A stretch of DNA of 64,000 bases from Pyropia yezoensis (taxonomy: Eukaryota > Rhodophyta > Bangiophyceae > Bangiales > Bangiaceae), in NCBI GenBank assembly GCA_009829735.1, contig CM020619.1, positions 24,515,554 through 24,579,553 on the forward strand, written 5' to 3'. A program made the position numbers and the translations under genes. The notes under the pieces are model-generated. The model searched no databases and was not told the origin of the DNA. It was given only the letters and a program-made list of their open reading frames with translations. This document shows positions 22,714 through 33,802 of this stretch, piece by piece. Position 1 is the first letter of the stretch. Each line of letters opens with the position of its first letter.

Positions 22714-23039
22714 GGGCTACTAACTTTAACAAGTTTTACTTGGAGAAGATGAATCACTCCGATAATTTCAAAGTAACCTGAGGCTTACACCAAGGTAAAC
22801 CTGCAGCCATGGGGCAAGTGACGAATTGAGGAAGGTTGACCTTCACGAGTATTACCCAACTAGGACGGGTTGGGGCGCGAGAAAAACCGAAGCAAGCCAC
22901 GGCTAAGGCAGACGGGGTGCTCCCCAAAGGCAGCCATCAGAGTCCGGCAAACACCGCAGCTGGGGATGAGTTTATACTCACTACTACCCGGCCACCATGA
23001 GAGTCACCGGGCCCCTCTCCCTCATTGCAATAGCACTCT

Positions 23040-25602
23040 TCAGGGGGTACCCCCGCTGCCCGAAGGAGGCCACTCACACGTAGACGCGTACACTTCCATA
23101 CTCCACCGGTCGGCAATCTCACGACGGTCAACTGCCTGAGTTACCTCAGTGCATAGCTCCACGAGAGTGCTGCGACCAGCCTCCACTTCCTTCAGGGCTA
23201 GCTGGAGGCGGTACAGCACCCCACCGAAGCAGCGCGCGGTACCAACCAGCGCAGCTCCTGGGGGGATATCCCCCCAGCTAACAGAGAGACCCTCCCGCAA
23301 CTCGCGGGTTATGAGGGTGTCAACGCCCTCATACCATAACGGGGACCCCCGTCCGGAATGACAGGGACGGGGGGAGACACTGGCGCAGCCAGAGCAGCCA
23401 AAAGAGCCGATACGGCTACCACCGGAGCCGGTACCGCCCGACACGAGGCACAGGAGGACCCCACGGAAGAGGCTCCACCGTAAGCCCGGCGGGACTCCGC
23501 CCGACGACGGGACACCTCACGCTCCCCACGCGTAGATTCCCACTCTCGGGGACGCCGGCCAACCCCCACCGGTATCGGGTTACCGAACCACGGGGCTATG
23601 ACCTGAAGAGGGTCATGGATAACCATGGGAATACCCAGGTCAGGAACAGCCTCGGTGGACGCCCACCCACGGTAACTGGGCTCACCCGGCTGAGTACGCC
23701 GGATGCGCAACGAGTGACGAGGCAAGGGGGCAGCCCCAGCCTGCGGATCCCGGTACGGGGGTAGGTTCAACACCTCCGGCCAGTTCACGGCATCGTGAAC
23801 GGCCAAGAGGGCCTCGAACGCACGGGCCAACCCCGTCTTGGCAACAATGGCGTCAACGCCCAGCTCTCCAATATGCCGACGCACACCCTTCGGAGGATGA
23901 AACAGCCGCCCCTGCCGATGGACAGACAACAGGAAGGAGAAAGCCTGCCCGAGGGTAACCTCGAGCTTGAAGGTCCCCTGCAACGGGTGGACAGGCAGAG
24001 AGGCCAACACACTACCGAAGTATCGGAGACACGAGCTGGTGTCAAACCGGAAAGCCGGGGCGGGTTCCCACCCCTCCTGTCATAGAGGCGGGCGCACTGG
24101 AGTGTACACCGGCGCGCGACCGTTACCGGTCTGCAACGCACACGTTATATCGGTGCGGAACGCATCCGCCATGACACCATGGTTGCGTCGCCAGCTCGAC
24201 GCCGACTTCAGGACCGCCATGGGCGGGTACGGCGCCGTCAACGTCAGATACGGAGATACCCCCGGGAAGTACTCAAACCTGGGATACCGGTTGGTATCGG
24301 GCACGGTCTGCCCGAACGCAACAGCGGTCACTGCGGCCGCAACCCCCCGAGCACTAGCCTGGTAATCAACGTCCCGCGGCAACGCGTGAGCAGCCAAGTC
24401 GCATACCCCGAACGCGGGGTTGAGGATTACGTCACCCCGCCCGACCCGGGTGCGCCAGAGCTGGGCATGCCGGTCGTCCGGCTGACTCAGTATCCAATGA
24501 TGCTCCACACGGACCGCATTCGGCTGGTTGACCAGCCACGCCCACTCCCGCTCCCAACTCGGGTCCAGCTTGATGCGCCGGGAGGAACCTCCACGTTAGC
24601 TCGGCGGGTGGAAATTCACCCGCATCCGGCCAGCAGAGTCCATGGGCTCTTGTACGGTGAGGCCTCGAGCCCTAGCCACCAAGTCAGACACCGACATAGA
24701 GGGGTGGCCCGCCACCAAGGCGACGCCGCCACCCAGCGGGGCAGTCCGGGCGCCCGCCCGGAGCAACTTCCTGAGTCTACCGCCATCGGGGAAGATACTT
24801 CTTGACCGACAGTCGCCCGCGGCTCCGCGGGAAGCGTGTCGTCACCACCCCGGCCCGACGAGGGCACAACGGGGACGGATGGGGTAGACCCTTCAACCGC
24901 CCCCGTGGACGAACGACCAACCGGGCGGGTACCCGCACCATCTTGACCCGCCGTCCCGGCCGGGGCGCCGCTGCGACCATCAGCAGCAGCGGCTGCGCCT
25001 TCTTGCGGCAGCGCCACGCCGGCACCGGCAACAGGAACCATGCGGGCCGCCGGAGGCGTAGGAACAGGAACCGCCACACGCGGTTGACCGCCCCCCGACG
25101 GAGCCGTCGCTTCGCTGCAGACGGACGACAGTCCGCCCGGCGGGCCCTCCGCCGACACGCGGACGGTCACCCGATCCTCGTCGTCCTCCGACGAGCTAGC
25201 CAGGAAGCACTCGGCAGCGGTAGGAGCGACGGGCGCGTCGTCCTCCATCACCTCCTCCTGCTCAAGCAGGAGGTCGTCCATGCCCCCGGGCACCTGGGGG
25301 TCCGACATGGTGGATCCGGGGTAGCAGGGGTTCCCCATGACAAGAAGCCGCAGCCGGCTCGACCCGGTACGGGGAATGCACAGGGACGAGCCAGGGAAGC
25401 GCGGGCACCCGCGCTTATAACCACACAGCCTGGCACGAGCGATACGGCAACGCGGGACGACCCGCGCCAACCGAGCTACGAGGTCGCTCCACCCAGGCAC
25501 CTGAGTCAGGGCCACGCCCCCACACGGGGTAATCAAGGGGGTCACCCCACAACCGCCCCCGCTCAACGCGGGCAGCCCCCGCCTCCACTCGCTCGTCCAC
25601 AC
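23040..25602 (-). pseudogene. Antisense reading frame in the chromovirus 3' region
   Basis: Reading the minus strand from about 25602 (or the ATG near 25307, which begins MSDPQVPGGMDDLLLEQEE) gives an acidic, Ser/Pro-rich segment to about 24640. In other frames follow a Trp-rich segment (about 24580-24080, with SWEREWAWLVNQP and VEHHWILSQPDDRHAQLW), an Ala/Leu-rich helical segment (24010-23309) and a helical end (23444-23040, with LQLALKEVEAGRSTLVELC). Three frame changes are needed and the total is about 830 codons. The pieces abut and share strand and composition, which suggests one former gene. I do not recognise a domain. Antisense ORFs between pol and the 3' LTR are known in some plant gypsy elements, so this is probably an accessory gene. 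Confidence 0.5.
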
Positions 25603-25896
25603 GAGAGGGGCCCCCCTACCACCAGACGCCTGGTGGCGGATCCGCTTGCACCACCCCCCGGAGAGGGGAGTCGTGACACGAAAACCCGCACCAGGAATTC
25701 AACGGTCCGGAAAACGGATCGTGTGTGTACCACACGAAGGGGGGCACCCCCCTCAGACAACCCCGAAAAAGGGTGTCTGCCGCGACAGGGCGCAAAGCCC
25801 CAGACGACTGGTAAACGGTCGCGCGACCCACTGACACTCGGAAAGCCGACATTCGGAAAGCCGAATGCAACTCGACCCGAGGACGGGCCGAATCTA

Positions 25897-25908
25897 AGGG
25901 GGGGGATA
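25897..25908 (+). promoter_or_regulatory. Polypurine tract of the chromovirus
   Basis: AAGGGGGGGGGA lies directly before the 3' LTR (TGTAGCA at 25909), where plus-strand synthesis would be primed. Confidence 0.8.
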
Positions 25909-26270
25909 TGTAGCAATATGGATGATCGAATTGTGACCTTAATACAGGGGGACTACTTCTAACCCTTAACTTTCAATTTGGGAGTCCGTATTGGTCACGG
26001 TACCTATAAGTTCCGTATGAACAGTGGGACTTGCATCTTGGGGTGGAGGGTAGTTAGTAGTGTCTCCGCGGGTGTATAACGAGGGGGCCGGCGGCGAATC
26101 CACCGCCGGCCATGGTAGAACAACATACCTATCCCATTTGGGCTCTCATCTTGGTCCCGTGGCTTGCGCTCCAAGGACAGCAACCTTCGCCTCCCGGTCA
26201 CGTTGGTGCCGATCCCCCTTGGTGAGTGCTCCCTGAGAGTGGACGTGCAGCGGTTCCCAATTGTGCTACA
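25909..26270 (+). repeat. Chromovirus 3' LTR
   Basis: Starts TGTAGCA and ends TGCTACA. It is followed by GCGTA (26271-26275), the second target-site copy. The stem at about 26086-26111 is identical to that of the other copies. Confidence 0.95.
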
Positions 26271-26275
26271 GCGTA

Positions 26276-26338
26276 CTCTGGCCGCCACGCGCCAGACTGC
26301 GGCCTGCCGCCGGCCGCTGCAGCCGGGGCGGCGGCCGC
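26276..26338 (+). repeat. T left terminal inverted repeat, inner part
   Basis: Continues the inverted repeat interrupted at 15167. It matches the reverse complement of about 33805-33870. Confidence 0.8.
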
Positions 26339-27780
26339 TACCAGTGGGGGGGCGGCTGGTACCAGTGAGGAGGCGTCTGCTGCGGACGGAGGGGCGGCTG
26401 CAACCAGTCGGGGGCGGCTGGTACCGGCGGGTGGGCGGCTCGTACAGGTGTGGGGCGGCTGGTACAGGCGGGAGGGCGGCTGCAACCGGTGGGGGGCAGC
26501 CGCTACCGGCGGGGGGGAGGCCGCTACGGGTGGGGTTCGGCCGCTCTCGGCGGGCGGGCGGCCGCTACCGGTGGGGAGGCGGCTACTACCGGCTTGGGTG
26601 CGGCCGCTTCTTGTGGAGAGCGGCTGCTACCGGAGGGGGGCGGCTAGTAACGGTGGTCGGGCGGCTGCTACACGTGGGGGGCGGCTGGTACAGGCGAGGG
26701 GGCGGCCGCTACAGGTGGGGGTCGGCTGCTACCGGCGGGGCGGCGGCCGCTACCAAAGAGGGGCGGCCGCGGGCGGCGGGGGGGCGGCCGCTACCGGTCA
26801 AGGCCGGCCTCGACCGGCGGGGGGGCGGCCGAAACCGGTGGGGGGGCGGCGACCACCGGTGGGGGGGGGGCCGCTACCGGGGTTGGGCGGCAGCTACCGC
26901 TGGGGGGGCGGCTACTCCCGGTAGGAAGCGGCCGCTTTCGGCGGAGGGGCGGCTGGTATTGGTGGGGGGCGGCTGGTATCGGCGGGGCGGCGGCCGCGTC
27001 CGATGGGGAGGCGGCTGCAACCGGCGGGGGAGCGGACTCTACCTGTGCGGGGCGGCTGGTGCCGGCGGGGGCGCGGTGGCTACTGTTGGGGGCGCGGCCG
27101 TTACCGGCGGAGGGTGGCTGCGGCCGGCGGGGGGGTGGCCGCTACAGGTGGGGGGCTGCCGCAAACGTTGGGGTGGCGGCTGAGACCGGTAGGGGGCGGC
27201 TACCACCGGCGGGGGGGCGGCTGCTACCGGTAGTGGGCGGCCGACACCGGCGTGGGGGCGGTGGCTTCAGTTGGGGGCGCGGCGGGGGGGCGGCTGCCTC
27301 CGGCGGGGTGCAACCGCCGGGGGGGCGGCCGCTCCCGGTGGGGGGCGGCCGCGACCGGCGGGGGGGCGGCCGACACCGGCGGAGGGGCGGTGGCTACTGT
27401 TGGGGGGGCGGCCGCTACCGGCAGGGGGGCGGCCACTACCGGTTGGGCGCTGCCGCGACCGGCGGCGGGGCGGCCGCAACCAGTGAAGGGGTGGCTTCCG
27501 CTGGCGGGGCGGCGGCTGCTACCTGCGGGGAGGCGGCTTTTACCGGTTGGGGGGCGGCTGCTACTGGCGAAGGTGCGGCTGCTACCGGTAATGGGCGGCT
27601 GCAACCGTTGCGGGGCGGCTGCTACCAGTTGCGGGGCGGCTGCTACCGGCGGGGGGGCGGCTGCTACCTGTAGGGGGCGGTTGCTCCCGGCGGAGGGGCG
27701 GCTGTTACCGGTAATGGGCCTGCGGGGGGGCGGCCGCTACCGGTAGGGGGCTGCCGCGGCCTGCGGGGGGGCGGCTGCTA
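26339..27780. repeat. G-run minisatellite array, left arm of T
   Basis: Degenerate tandem units of about 20-21 bp, of the type GGGGGGCGGCTGCTACCGGC, with the G-rich strand on plus. Open frames over it (Ala/Gly/Arg/Pro repeats) change register with unit-length changes and are not genes. Four or more G-runs per 80 bases give strong quadruplex potential. Confidence 0.9.
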
Positions 27781-27803
27781 CATCGTCGGCGACCGGAACC
27801 ACT
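27781..27803 (+). repeat. Inner 23-bp inverted pair flanking the T core, left copy
   Basis: Exact reverse complement of 31294-31316 by eye. It marks the junction between the G-run array and the core. Confidence 0.8.
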
Positions 27804-28379
27804 GTATTTCACTGCATGTTTTCCTGTATTTCAACGCCTGTTTGAAATGCAGTAGATACTGGCAGATGCTTGCAACTCAGGCACCGAAAAAGGGCAGCAA
27901 GAATGGTGTGATGCGCCATACACCACGTGTATTGCATCCCGTAACACACCTCAATGCAAGCTAGATTGCAGTGTGAATCACATAGAGTTGAATAGGCCAC
28001 TACAGTGCGTATCCGGCGCAGTCCGGATGACGCCGCATGACGGCCCCTTTTATTCCGGTCCTTGTGGAATCGCTCATCCATTTTCCTTCACTTTAGGAGT
28101 TACTCAGCACCTTCTCAAAGCATTTGGACACGTATTACAGAGGCGGGCCACCTGGAGTTGCCTGATCAGGTGATTAGACACAGGCACAGACACACACCAG
28201 AGACAGACACATTCACAGCCACTGGCCGCATCGACGTCAATACCTCGCCGCAGTGTCTGCGCCGCCCCAGACACCCGCCGTCCCTGACACAGTGGGCAGA
28301 CACACCGTTCAACGGATCCCGCCAGACACTCCGCACGCCTGCTGGTGCTCCCACGCGCCGCCGCCTGTAATCGCCGTCA

Positions 28380-29720
28380 CCCGACGCACACAACTACGCC
28401 CGCGGCCTCCTGCCCACATGTCCTCCCGTACCACAGCAGACGCATCCACCCGCCGACGCACCCACCTAAATCACCATAGCAGCTGCGTCCGGCTCATCCA
28501 TCCACATGCACCAGTCACGGCATACTCTGCGAATACCTGATGGGTACACAGAAAGACCAAGGGGAAGAGGGAGAGAGCGCCGGGGGGTGTGAAATCGCGT
28601 GGAGGGGAGGCGGGAAGCCGGGGGCGGAAGGGAAGGGAAGAGAGGACACCAGCGCGGTAAGGATCACAGTGAGAGGGAACTGCAAAAGGTATGTAGCGGG
28701 CAATAAACTCGTGAATATCAAAAACATGCAGGTAATTGCAAGCCAACGCAACGCACATGCAGGGAAATGCAAGCCAATGTAGCGCATGACATGGAACTGT
28801 GCATGTATGGCACCCCCATGTGTATCGTCTTCCTACCGCCACCAGCACGGCAGCTGCCACCCTCCCACACGCCCTCTCGTACCACCGCGTGAGCAGCCCC
28901 CCGCGCACACACCCGGGTACATCACCAGAGCAGCTCCGTCCAGCTGATCCACCCACATGCACCACCCATGGCATCCTCCGCACATACCTGAGTGATGGAC
29001 AAGAAGAGTAAGCGGAAAAGGAAGAGCGTGGGTGCGGGGAAGCGGGAGAGGCGATGGAGGGAAGCGGGGGGTGGTGCGGGGGGTGGAAAGGGAAGGGAGG
29101 ACGCCAGCTCGACAAGAAAAAGATCCAGAAGAACCTGCGAAAGGTGCGTAGCGAGTAGAACACTGGTGAATATGCAAGATAGTGCAGATAACTGCAAGCC
29201 AACACGACGCAGTTGCAGGGAAATGCAAGCCAATGTAGTGCATGACATGGAACTGTGCATGTATGGCACCCCCATACGTATCGTCTTCCTACCTCCACTA
29301 GCACGGCAACTGCCACCCTCCCACACGCCCTCTCGTACCACCGCGTGAGCAGCCCCCCGCGCACACACCCGGGTACATCACCAGAGCAGCTCCGTCCAGC
29401 CGATCCACCCACATGCACCACCCATGGCATCCTCCGCACATACATGAGTGGTGGACAAGAAGAGTAAGCGGAAAAGGAAGAGCGTGGGTGCGGGGAAGCG
29501 GGAGAGGAGATGGAGGGAAGCGGCGGGGGCGCGAGGGGTGGAGAGGGGGGGGGTGGGGGGGGCACGGGTGCGGGGAAGTGGGAGAGGAGATGGAGAGAAG
29601 GGGGGCGCGGGGGGTGGAGACGGGGGGGGTGGGGGGGGAGCAGGAAAGGAATGGGAGACGACACGGTGGGAGAAGGCGCAGTCCGGGAGAGCGCTTGCAG
29701 GGGATGGAGGGGAGTGCGAG
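28380..29720. repeat. Tandem repeat, about 456-bp unit, three copies
   Basis: The word CCACATGCACCA recurs at about 28502, 28953 and 29409, spacing 451 and 456 bp. Copies 2 and 3 are close to identical over several hundred bases, and copy 1 is more diverged. A 456-bp unit is a multiple of three, which keeps one minus-strand frame open. Confidence 0.85.
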
Positions 29721-30162
29721 CGGGGCGTGTAGGGGGGGGTGAGGTGGAGGCAAGGCGGTGGGTGGAGGGGGCAATGTGTGGGAAGCCCGGTTCGTGCTCC
29801 ACACGCATTCTATGGCGTGCGGTCTCCACCGCAGCGACGGTAGCCACCAGTTCATTCATTGGGCGCCAAGTGGTGGTGGCGGATTGCGCTGATTGGCCAA
29901 GCAAATAATCTTCATATGGAGCAAGCCCGTGCAAGGATCTGCCCACTCTGTTCAGATTCTGTGAGAGTTCAACAAAAAATCGTGTACTTGCGCACACGGA
30001 GAGTTTAAATACTGACGAAAACGTACTTGAAGCATCCCCAATTTCGGAGTGCTCGAGCATTCTAACGTAAGTCATCAAGAGAACATGCGGAAATGCAACA
30101 TTTTCAAAACATATCATCACATCGACCAACCAGAACGCGATGGTGCCCCCATGCAAATTCAC
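28471..30162 (-). CDS. Possible T core protein, unknown
   Basis: A 563-codon minus-strand frame. The first 130 residues (30162 to about 29770) lie in a more AT-rich, non-repetitive part and read like ordinary protein, with a hydrophobic stretch followed by RFFVELSQNLNRVGRSLHGLAPYED. The remainder covers the 456-bp tandem repeat and is Pro/Ser-rich with a repeated Cys-containing block around RMPWVVHVGGSAGRSC. No family is recognised. The repeat-derived part may be open only because the unit length is divisible by three, so this may be spurious. Confidence 0.25.
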   Translation of the reverse strand: MNLHGGTIAFWLVDVMICFENVAFPHVLLMTYVRMLEHSEIGDASSTFSSVFKLSVCASTRFFVELSQNLNRVGRSLHGLAPYEDYLLGQSAQSATTTWRPMNELVATVAAVETARHRMRVEHEPGFPHIAPSTHRLASTSPPPTRPARTPLHPLQALSRTAPSPTVSSPIPFLLPPHPPRLHPPRPPSLHLLSHFPAPVPPPPPPSPPLAPPPLPSISSPASPHPRSSFSAYSSCPPLMYVRRMPWVVHVGGSAGRSCSGDVPGCVRGGLLTRWYERACGRVAVAVLVEVGRRYVWGCHTCTVPCHALHWLAFPCNCVVLACSYLHYLAYSPVFYSLRTFRRFFWIFFLSSWRPPFPFHPPHHPPLPSIASPASPHPRSSFSAYSSCPSLRYVRRMPWVVHVGGSAGRSCSGDVPGCVRGGLLTRWYERACGRVAAAVLVAVGRRYTWGCHTCTVPCHALHWLAFPCMCVALACNYLHVFDIHEFIARYIPFAVPSHCDPYRAGVLSSLPFRPRLPASPPRDFTPPGALSLFPLVFLCTHQVFAEYAVTGACGWMSRTQLLW

Positions 30163-31293
30163 GATAGTGGTGTCGAATGAGACTTATCATGAACAATTAA
30201 GGTCTACTAACTTTCACGAGAAGAAATCTGAAGTGAGACCGATTTGGTAGCTTGTCAGTCCTCCATGCCCCTGCGGGATATTTTTTTACGTCGCAGTAGC
30301 TTGCCCGGGAGCGGGGGATTGCGCTGTCGAATGAGCCCAGCGTCTTGCTCCCGTCGTCATTCATCCTCCCGAGCAAGCTCCAAGAGCTGAATTGATGTAT
30401 TGAGAGCCCTTTTTGGAGGGGGGGTCAACATGAGCAACTGGGAGGGCTGGGGGGGCGCGGGGGGGCGGGGAGGCAGAGAGCTTCCGGAGCTGCGATTGAC
30501 CAGGATTTGTGGAGTCAGGTGAGAATTTTGGGAAAGAGGGGTGGGGATTGCTCAGGACGTGGCAAGGAGAGGCGATTCGGTAGAATCTTCAATCATGGAC
30601 ACTCAGACGTACAGGCTCTTGCTCTTCGCTGACTGCACCAAGTCGACAGTCCTCTGACTTGGGCGCAGAAGGCACCGTGCCCCTCCCCAATGACGATTCT
30701 CGGGAGGTGCTTCGCGTGGTGATGTGGGAGGGGTGCGAGCCGGGAACTGGATCATCACTTGTGGAGGATCTTGGTGCGATGTAAGACAAGCTGAGTCCAG
30801 AATCAGCTCACTGGCGTCGGTAGATGCGCAAATGAGCATGTTCAGGAGGGGATGCCAAAAAGTAGCCTGCGTGAATGGAGGCTCGGGCGAGGCTGTGTGG
30901 TCAATCAGATGTCCTGAAACGTCCGGACCGCGCGATCTGGTCCGGTCGGAAGAATTGGTGGACTCTTCAGCGATGTATTTTGAACGAAGACGACACTGGC
31001 GGCCGGGCGTGTAGGCGTGGAGAACGAAAGGTCGATGTGTCGTCGTCCGTGACACGACCAGCTTGTCCGATGCGACTGTCGGAGTCGCGATGGCCAGTGT
31101 GTGAGAAGCGGTGATGTGCATGAGGGATCTGTGTTGCAGGGAAATACAAGAAGATGCGGCGAAACACAAGTCATGACATGTATTGCAGTGGTGCTCTTTT
31201 TTCATCAGTGGACGGTCTTCGCGTGATGTTGCAGGACGTTGCAGTGGAAAATTGTAAAATACAACGCCATGCAGTGTGTGGGATTGAGTTGCA
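30163..31293. other. T core, right part, with one minus-strand frame
   Basis: Less GC-rich than its surroundings. A 200-codon minus-strand frame (31205-30603) has ordinary composition but no recognised motif, and could be an upstream exon of the frame ending at 28471. Words around GCAGGGAAATACAAG near 31137 resemble words in the 456-bp repeat. No RNA gene is evident. Confidence 0.3.
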
Positions 31294-31316
31294 TGTGGTT
31301 CCGGTCGCCGACGATG
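31294..31316 (-). repeat. Inner 23-bp inverted pair flanking the T core, right copy
   Basis: Reverse complement of 27781-27803. Confidence 0.8.
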
Positions 31317-32190
31317 TGGGGGCCGGCTGGTACCGCCGGGCGGCCGACTGCTACCGGTGGAGGGGGGCCGCTACCGGCGATGGGGGGGAAGCTCCCGGCG
31401 TGAGGACGGCCGCTATGGCCAGGGGGGCGGCTGCCGCCGTTGGGGGGCGGCTGGTAGCGGGCGAGGGGGCGGCTGCTACCGGTGGGTGGCGGCCGCTTCC
31501 GGCGGGGGGGAGGCCGTTTTCTGTGGGAGGCGGCTGGTACAAGCGTTGGGGCGGCTGCTACAGGTAAGGGGCGGCCGCTACCGGCGGGGGGGTGGCCGCT
31601 TTCGGCAGGGGGGCGGATGCATCCGGCGGGATGCTACCGCCGGGGGGGCGGCCGCTACCGGTGGGGGGCGGCCGCGACCGGCGGGGGCGCGGTCGCTACC
31701 GGTCGGGGGCTGCCGCCTCCTGTGGGGGGCGGCTGGTCCGGCGGGGGGGCGGCTGTTACCGGTTGGGGGCGGCCGTGGCTGGTGCAGGGGCGGCTGCTAC
31801 TGGTCGGGGGCGGCCGCTACTGCCGGGGGGGCGGCTGCTACCGGTGGGGTGCGGCCGCGACCGGCGGGGGGGCGGCTGCTACCGGCGGCTGTTACGGGCG
31901 GGGGGGGCGGATGCTACCGGTGCAGGGGTGGCTGCTTCTGGGGGGCGGGCGGATGGCACCGGCGGGGGGAGCGGCTGATGCTGCCGGGGCGGGGGGGCCC
32001 GCTGCAGCCGCTTAGGCAGATGCTACTGGGGTGGGGGTGCGGCTGCTGCTGCGCGGGGGCGGCCGCTATCGGTCAGGGGTTGCCTTCTATCGGCAGGGGG
32101 GCAGCTCCTACGTGTGGGGGGACGCGTGCTTATGCCAGGGGGAAGGCTGATGCCGGTGGGGGGGCAGCTGCTATTGGCGGTCACAACTAA
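31317..32190. repeat. G-run minisatellite array, plus-strand G-rich
   Basis: Same unit type and same orientation as 26339-27780, although it lies on the opposite side of the core, where a simple inverted structure would predict the C-rich orientation. Confidence 0.9.
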
Positions 32191-32399
32191 CGGCTGCCCT
32201 CGACGAGCCAGCAGCTCTTCAAGACAAGCCGCCCTCGCCAGCCGCCCGTCCACTCGGTACTAGCCGCCCTCCGCCACCGCGACCAGCAGCACCCCGCCAG
32301 CCAGCGACGGCAGCTGCCCTGGCACCAGTCACAGCCGCACCAGTCGCAGAAACATCAGCACCGGTGGGAGACACACCAGCCCAGGCAGCATCCTAGCAC
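32191..32399. other. Spacer at the array switch point
   Basis: About 200 bp of less regular sequence separating the G-rich array from the C-rich array. No gene is seen. Confidence 0.6.
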
Positions 32400-33802
32400 T
32401 CCGCACTCAGCACCCGCCCGCCCGCCCCCCAAGAGGCAGCCGCGCGCTCCCCGGTAGCAGCCCCCCCCCCAACCGGTAGCAGCCGCCCCCCCCGCCCGTA
32501 CCGGCCGCGCCCCCACCGGTCGCGGCCGCCCTCCCGCCGGTACCTGCCGCCGTCCCGCAGGGACCAGCCACCCCCCAAACGGTAGCGGCCGCCCCCTACA
32601 GGTAGCGGCCGCCCTTCTGCCGGTAGCGGCAGCCCTGCGGCCGGCACCAGCCGCCCCCCACCGGTAGCAGCCGCCCCCCCGACGGTATCCGACGCCCCCC
32701 CGCCGGGACTAGCCGCCCTCCCTCTAAGAGCGGCCGACACCGCACCGGTAGCGGCCGCCCCCCTGCCGGGACCTGCCGCCCCCCCGCCGGCACCAGCCTC
32801 CCCCCCGCCTGTAGCGCCCGCCCCCCACCTGTAGCGGCCGCCGCCCCGCCGGAACAAGCAGCCCACCCGTCAGTAGCAGCCGCCCCCCCCCCGATAGCAG
32901 CCGCCCCCACGGCCGCAGCAGCCGCCCCCCACCGGAAGCGGTTGCCCACACGGCCGCAGCAGCAACCCTTCACCGGTAGCAGCCGCCCCCTCAGCCACTG
33001 GAGCCGCCCCCCTGCCCGAACCAGCAGCCCTCCCGCCGGTACGAGCCGCCTCCCACCAGAAGCAATCGCCCCCTCGGCCGTACCAGCCGTCCCCAACCTG
33101 TAGCAGCCGCCCCCACGCAGGTACTACCGGGAGCCCCCCCGCCAGTAGCAGCAGCGCCATCGCCGAGGCCTGCCCCCCCCCCACCGGTAGCGGCCGCCCC
33201 CCTCCGGTAGCACCCGCCCCCCCGCCGGTATGAGCCGCCCCCCACGGGTAGCAGCCGCCCCCCGGGTACTAACAGACCCCTCCGCCGGTATCAGCCGCCC
33301 CCGCACAGGTAGTGGCCGCCCCCCACCGGTACCAGCCTCACCCCTGCCGGTACCTGCCGCCCCAACGGCCGCGGCAGCAGCCCCACAGCCGGTACCAGCA
33401 GCCCCCCCGCCGGGAGCAGAAGCACCCCACCGGTACCAGCCGCACCCCCGCCGTTACCTGCCGCCCCAACGGCCGCAGCAGCAGCCCCACTGCCGGTACC
33501 AGCCGCCCCCCCACCGGTACCAGCCGCCCCTTCGCCGGCCGCGGCCGCCCCCCACCAGTTACAGCCGCCCCCCCGCTGGTACCAGCCGCCCCCCCGCTGG
33601 TACCAGCCGCCCCCCCCAGGTAGCGGCGGCCCTCCCGCCAGTAGCGGCCGCCCCCCACCGGTAGCGGCCGCCCTCACGCCTGTACCACCCGCCCCACACC
33701 TGTACCAGCCACCCACCCGCCGGTACCAGCCGCCCCCGACCGGTAGCAGCCGCCCCCCCGTCCGCAGCAGCCGCTCCCTCGCTGGTATCAGCCGCCCCCC
33801 CA
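32400..33802. repeat. G-run minisatellite array, minus-strand G-rich, right arm of T
   Basis: Same unit family in inverted orientation (C-rich on plus). Together with 31317-32190 it forms a large imperfect palindrome around 32190-32400. Confidence 0.9.

Larger units (their letters stand above)
15168..26270 (+). mobile_element. Ty3/gypsy chromovirus, full length but inactivated
   Basis: The element is 11,103 bp with LTRs at 15168-15530 and 25909-26270. It is flanked by a perfect 5-bp duplication GCGTA (15163-15167 and 26271-26275). Internal order is gag, protease, reverse transcriptase, RNase H, integrase and chromodomain, which is Ty3/gypsy order. The two LTRs differ at roughly 30 positions by eye, so the insertion is not young. 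The coding region has several stops and frameshifts and a nested solo LTR. About 3.3 kb between the chromodomain and the 3' LTR is extra and carries a long antisense frame. Confidence 0.95.

Noticed and set aside
13189..26270. Treating the LTR at 13189 as the 5' end of the chromovirus
   Set aside because: The GCGTA duplication pairs the LTRs at 15168 and 25909, and the sequence after 13550 is not the element's leader.
26164..27673. Several long plus-strand frames of Gly/Arg/Ala/Pro repeats
   Set aside because: They lie in the G-run array, where all frames lack stops; register changes with unit length and there is no non-repetitive domain.
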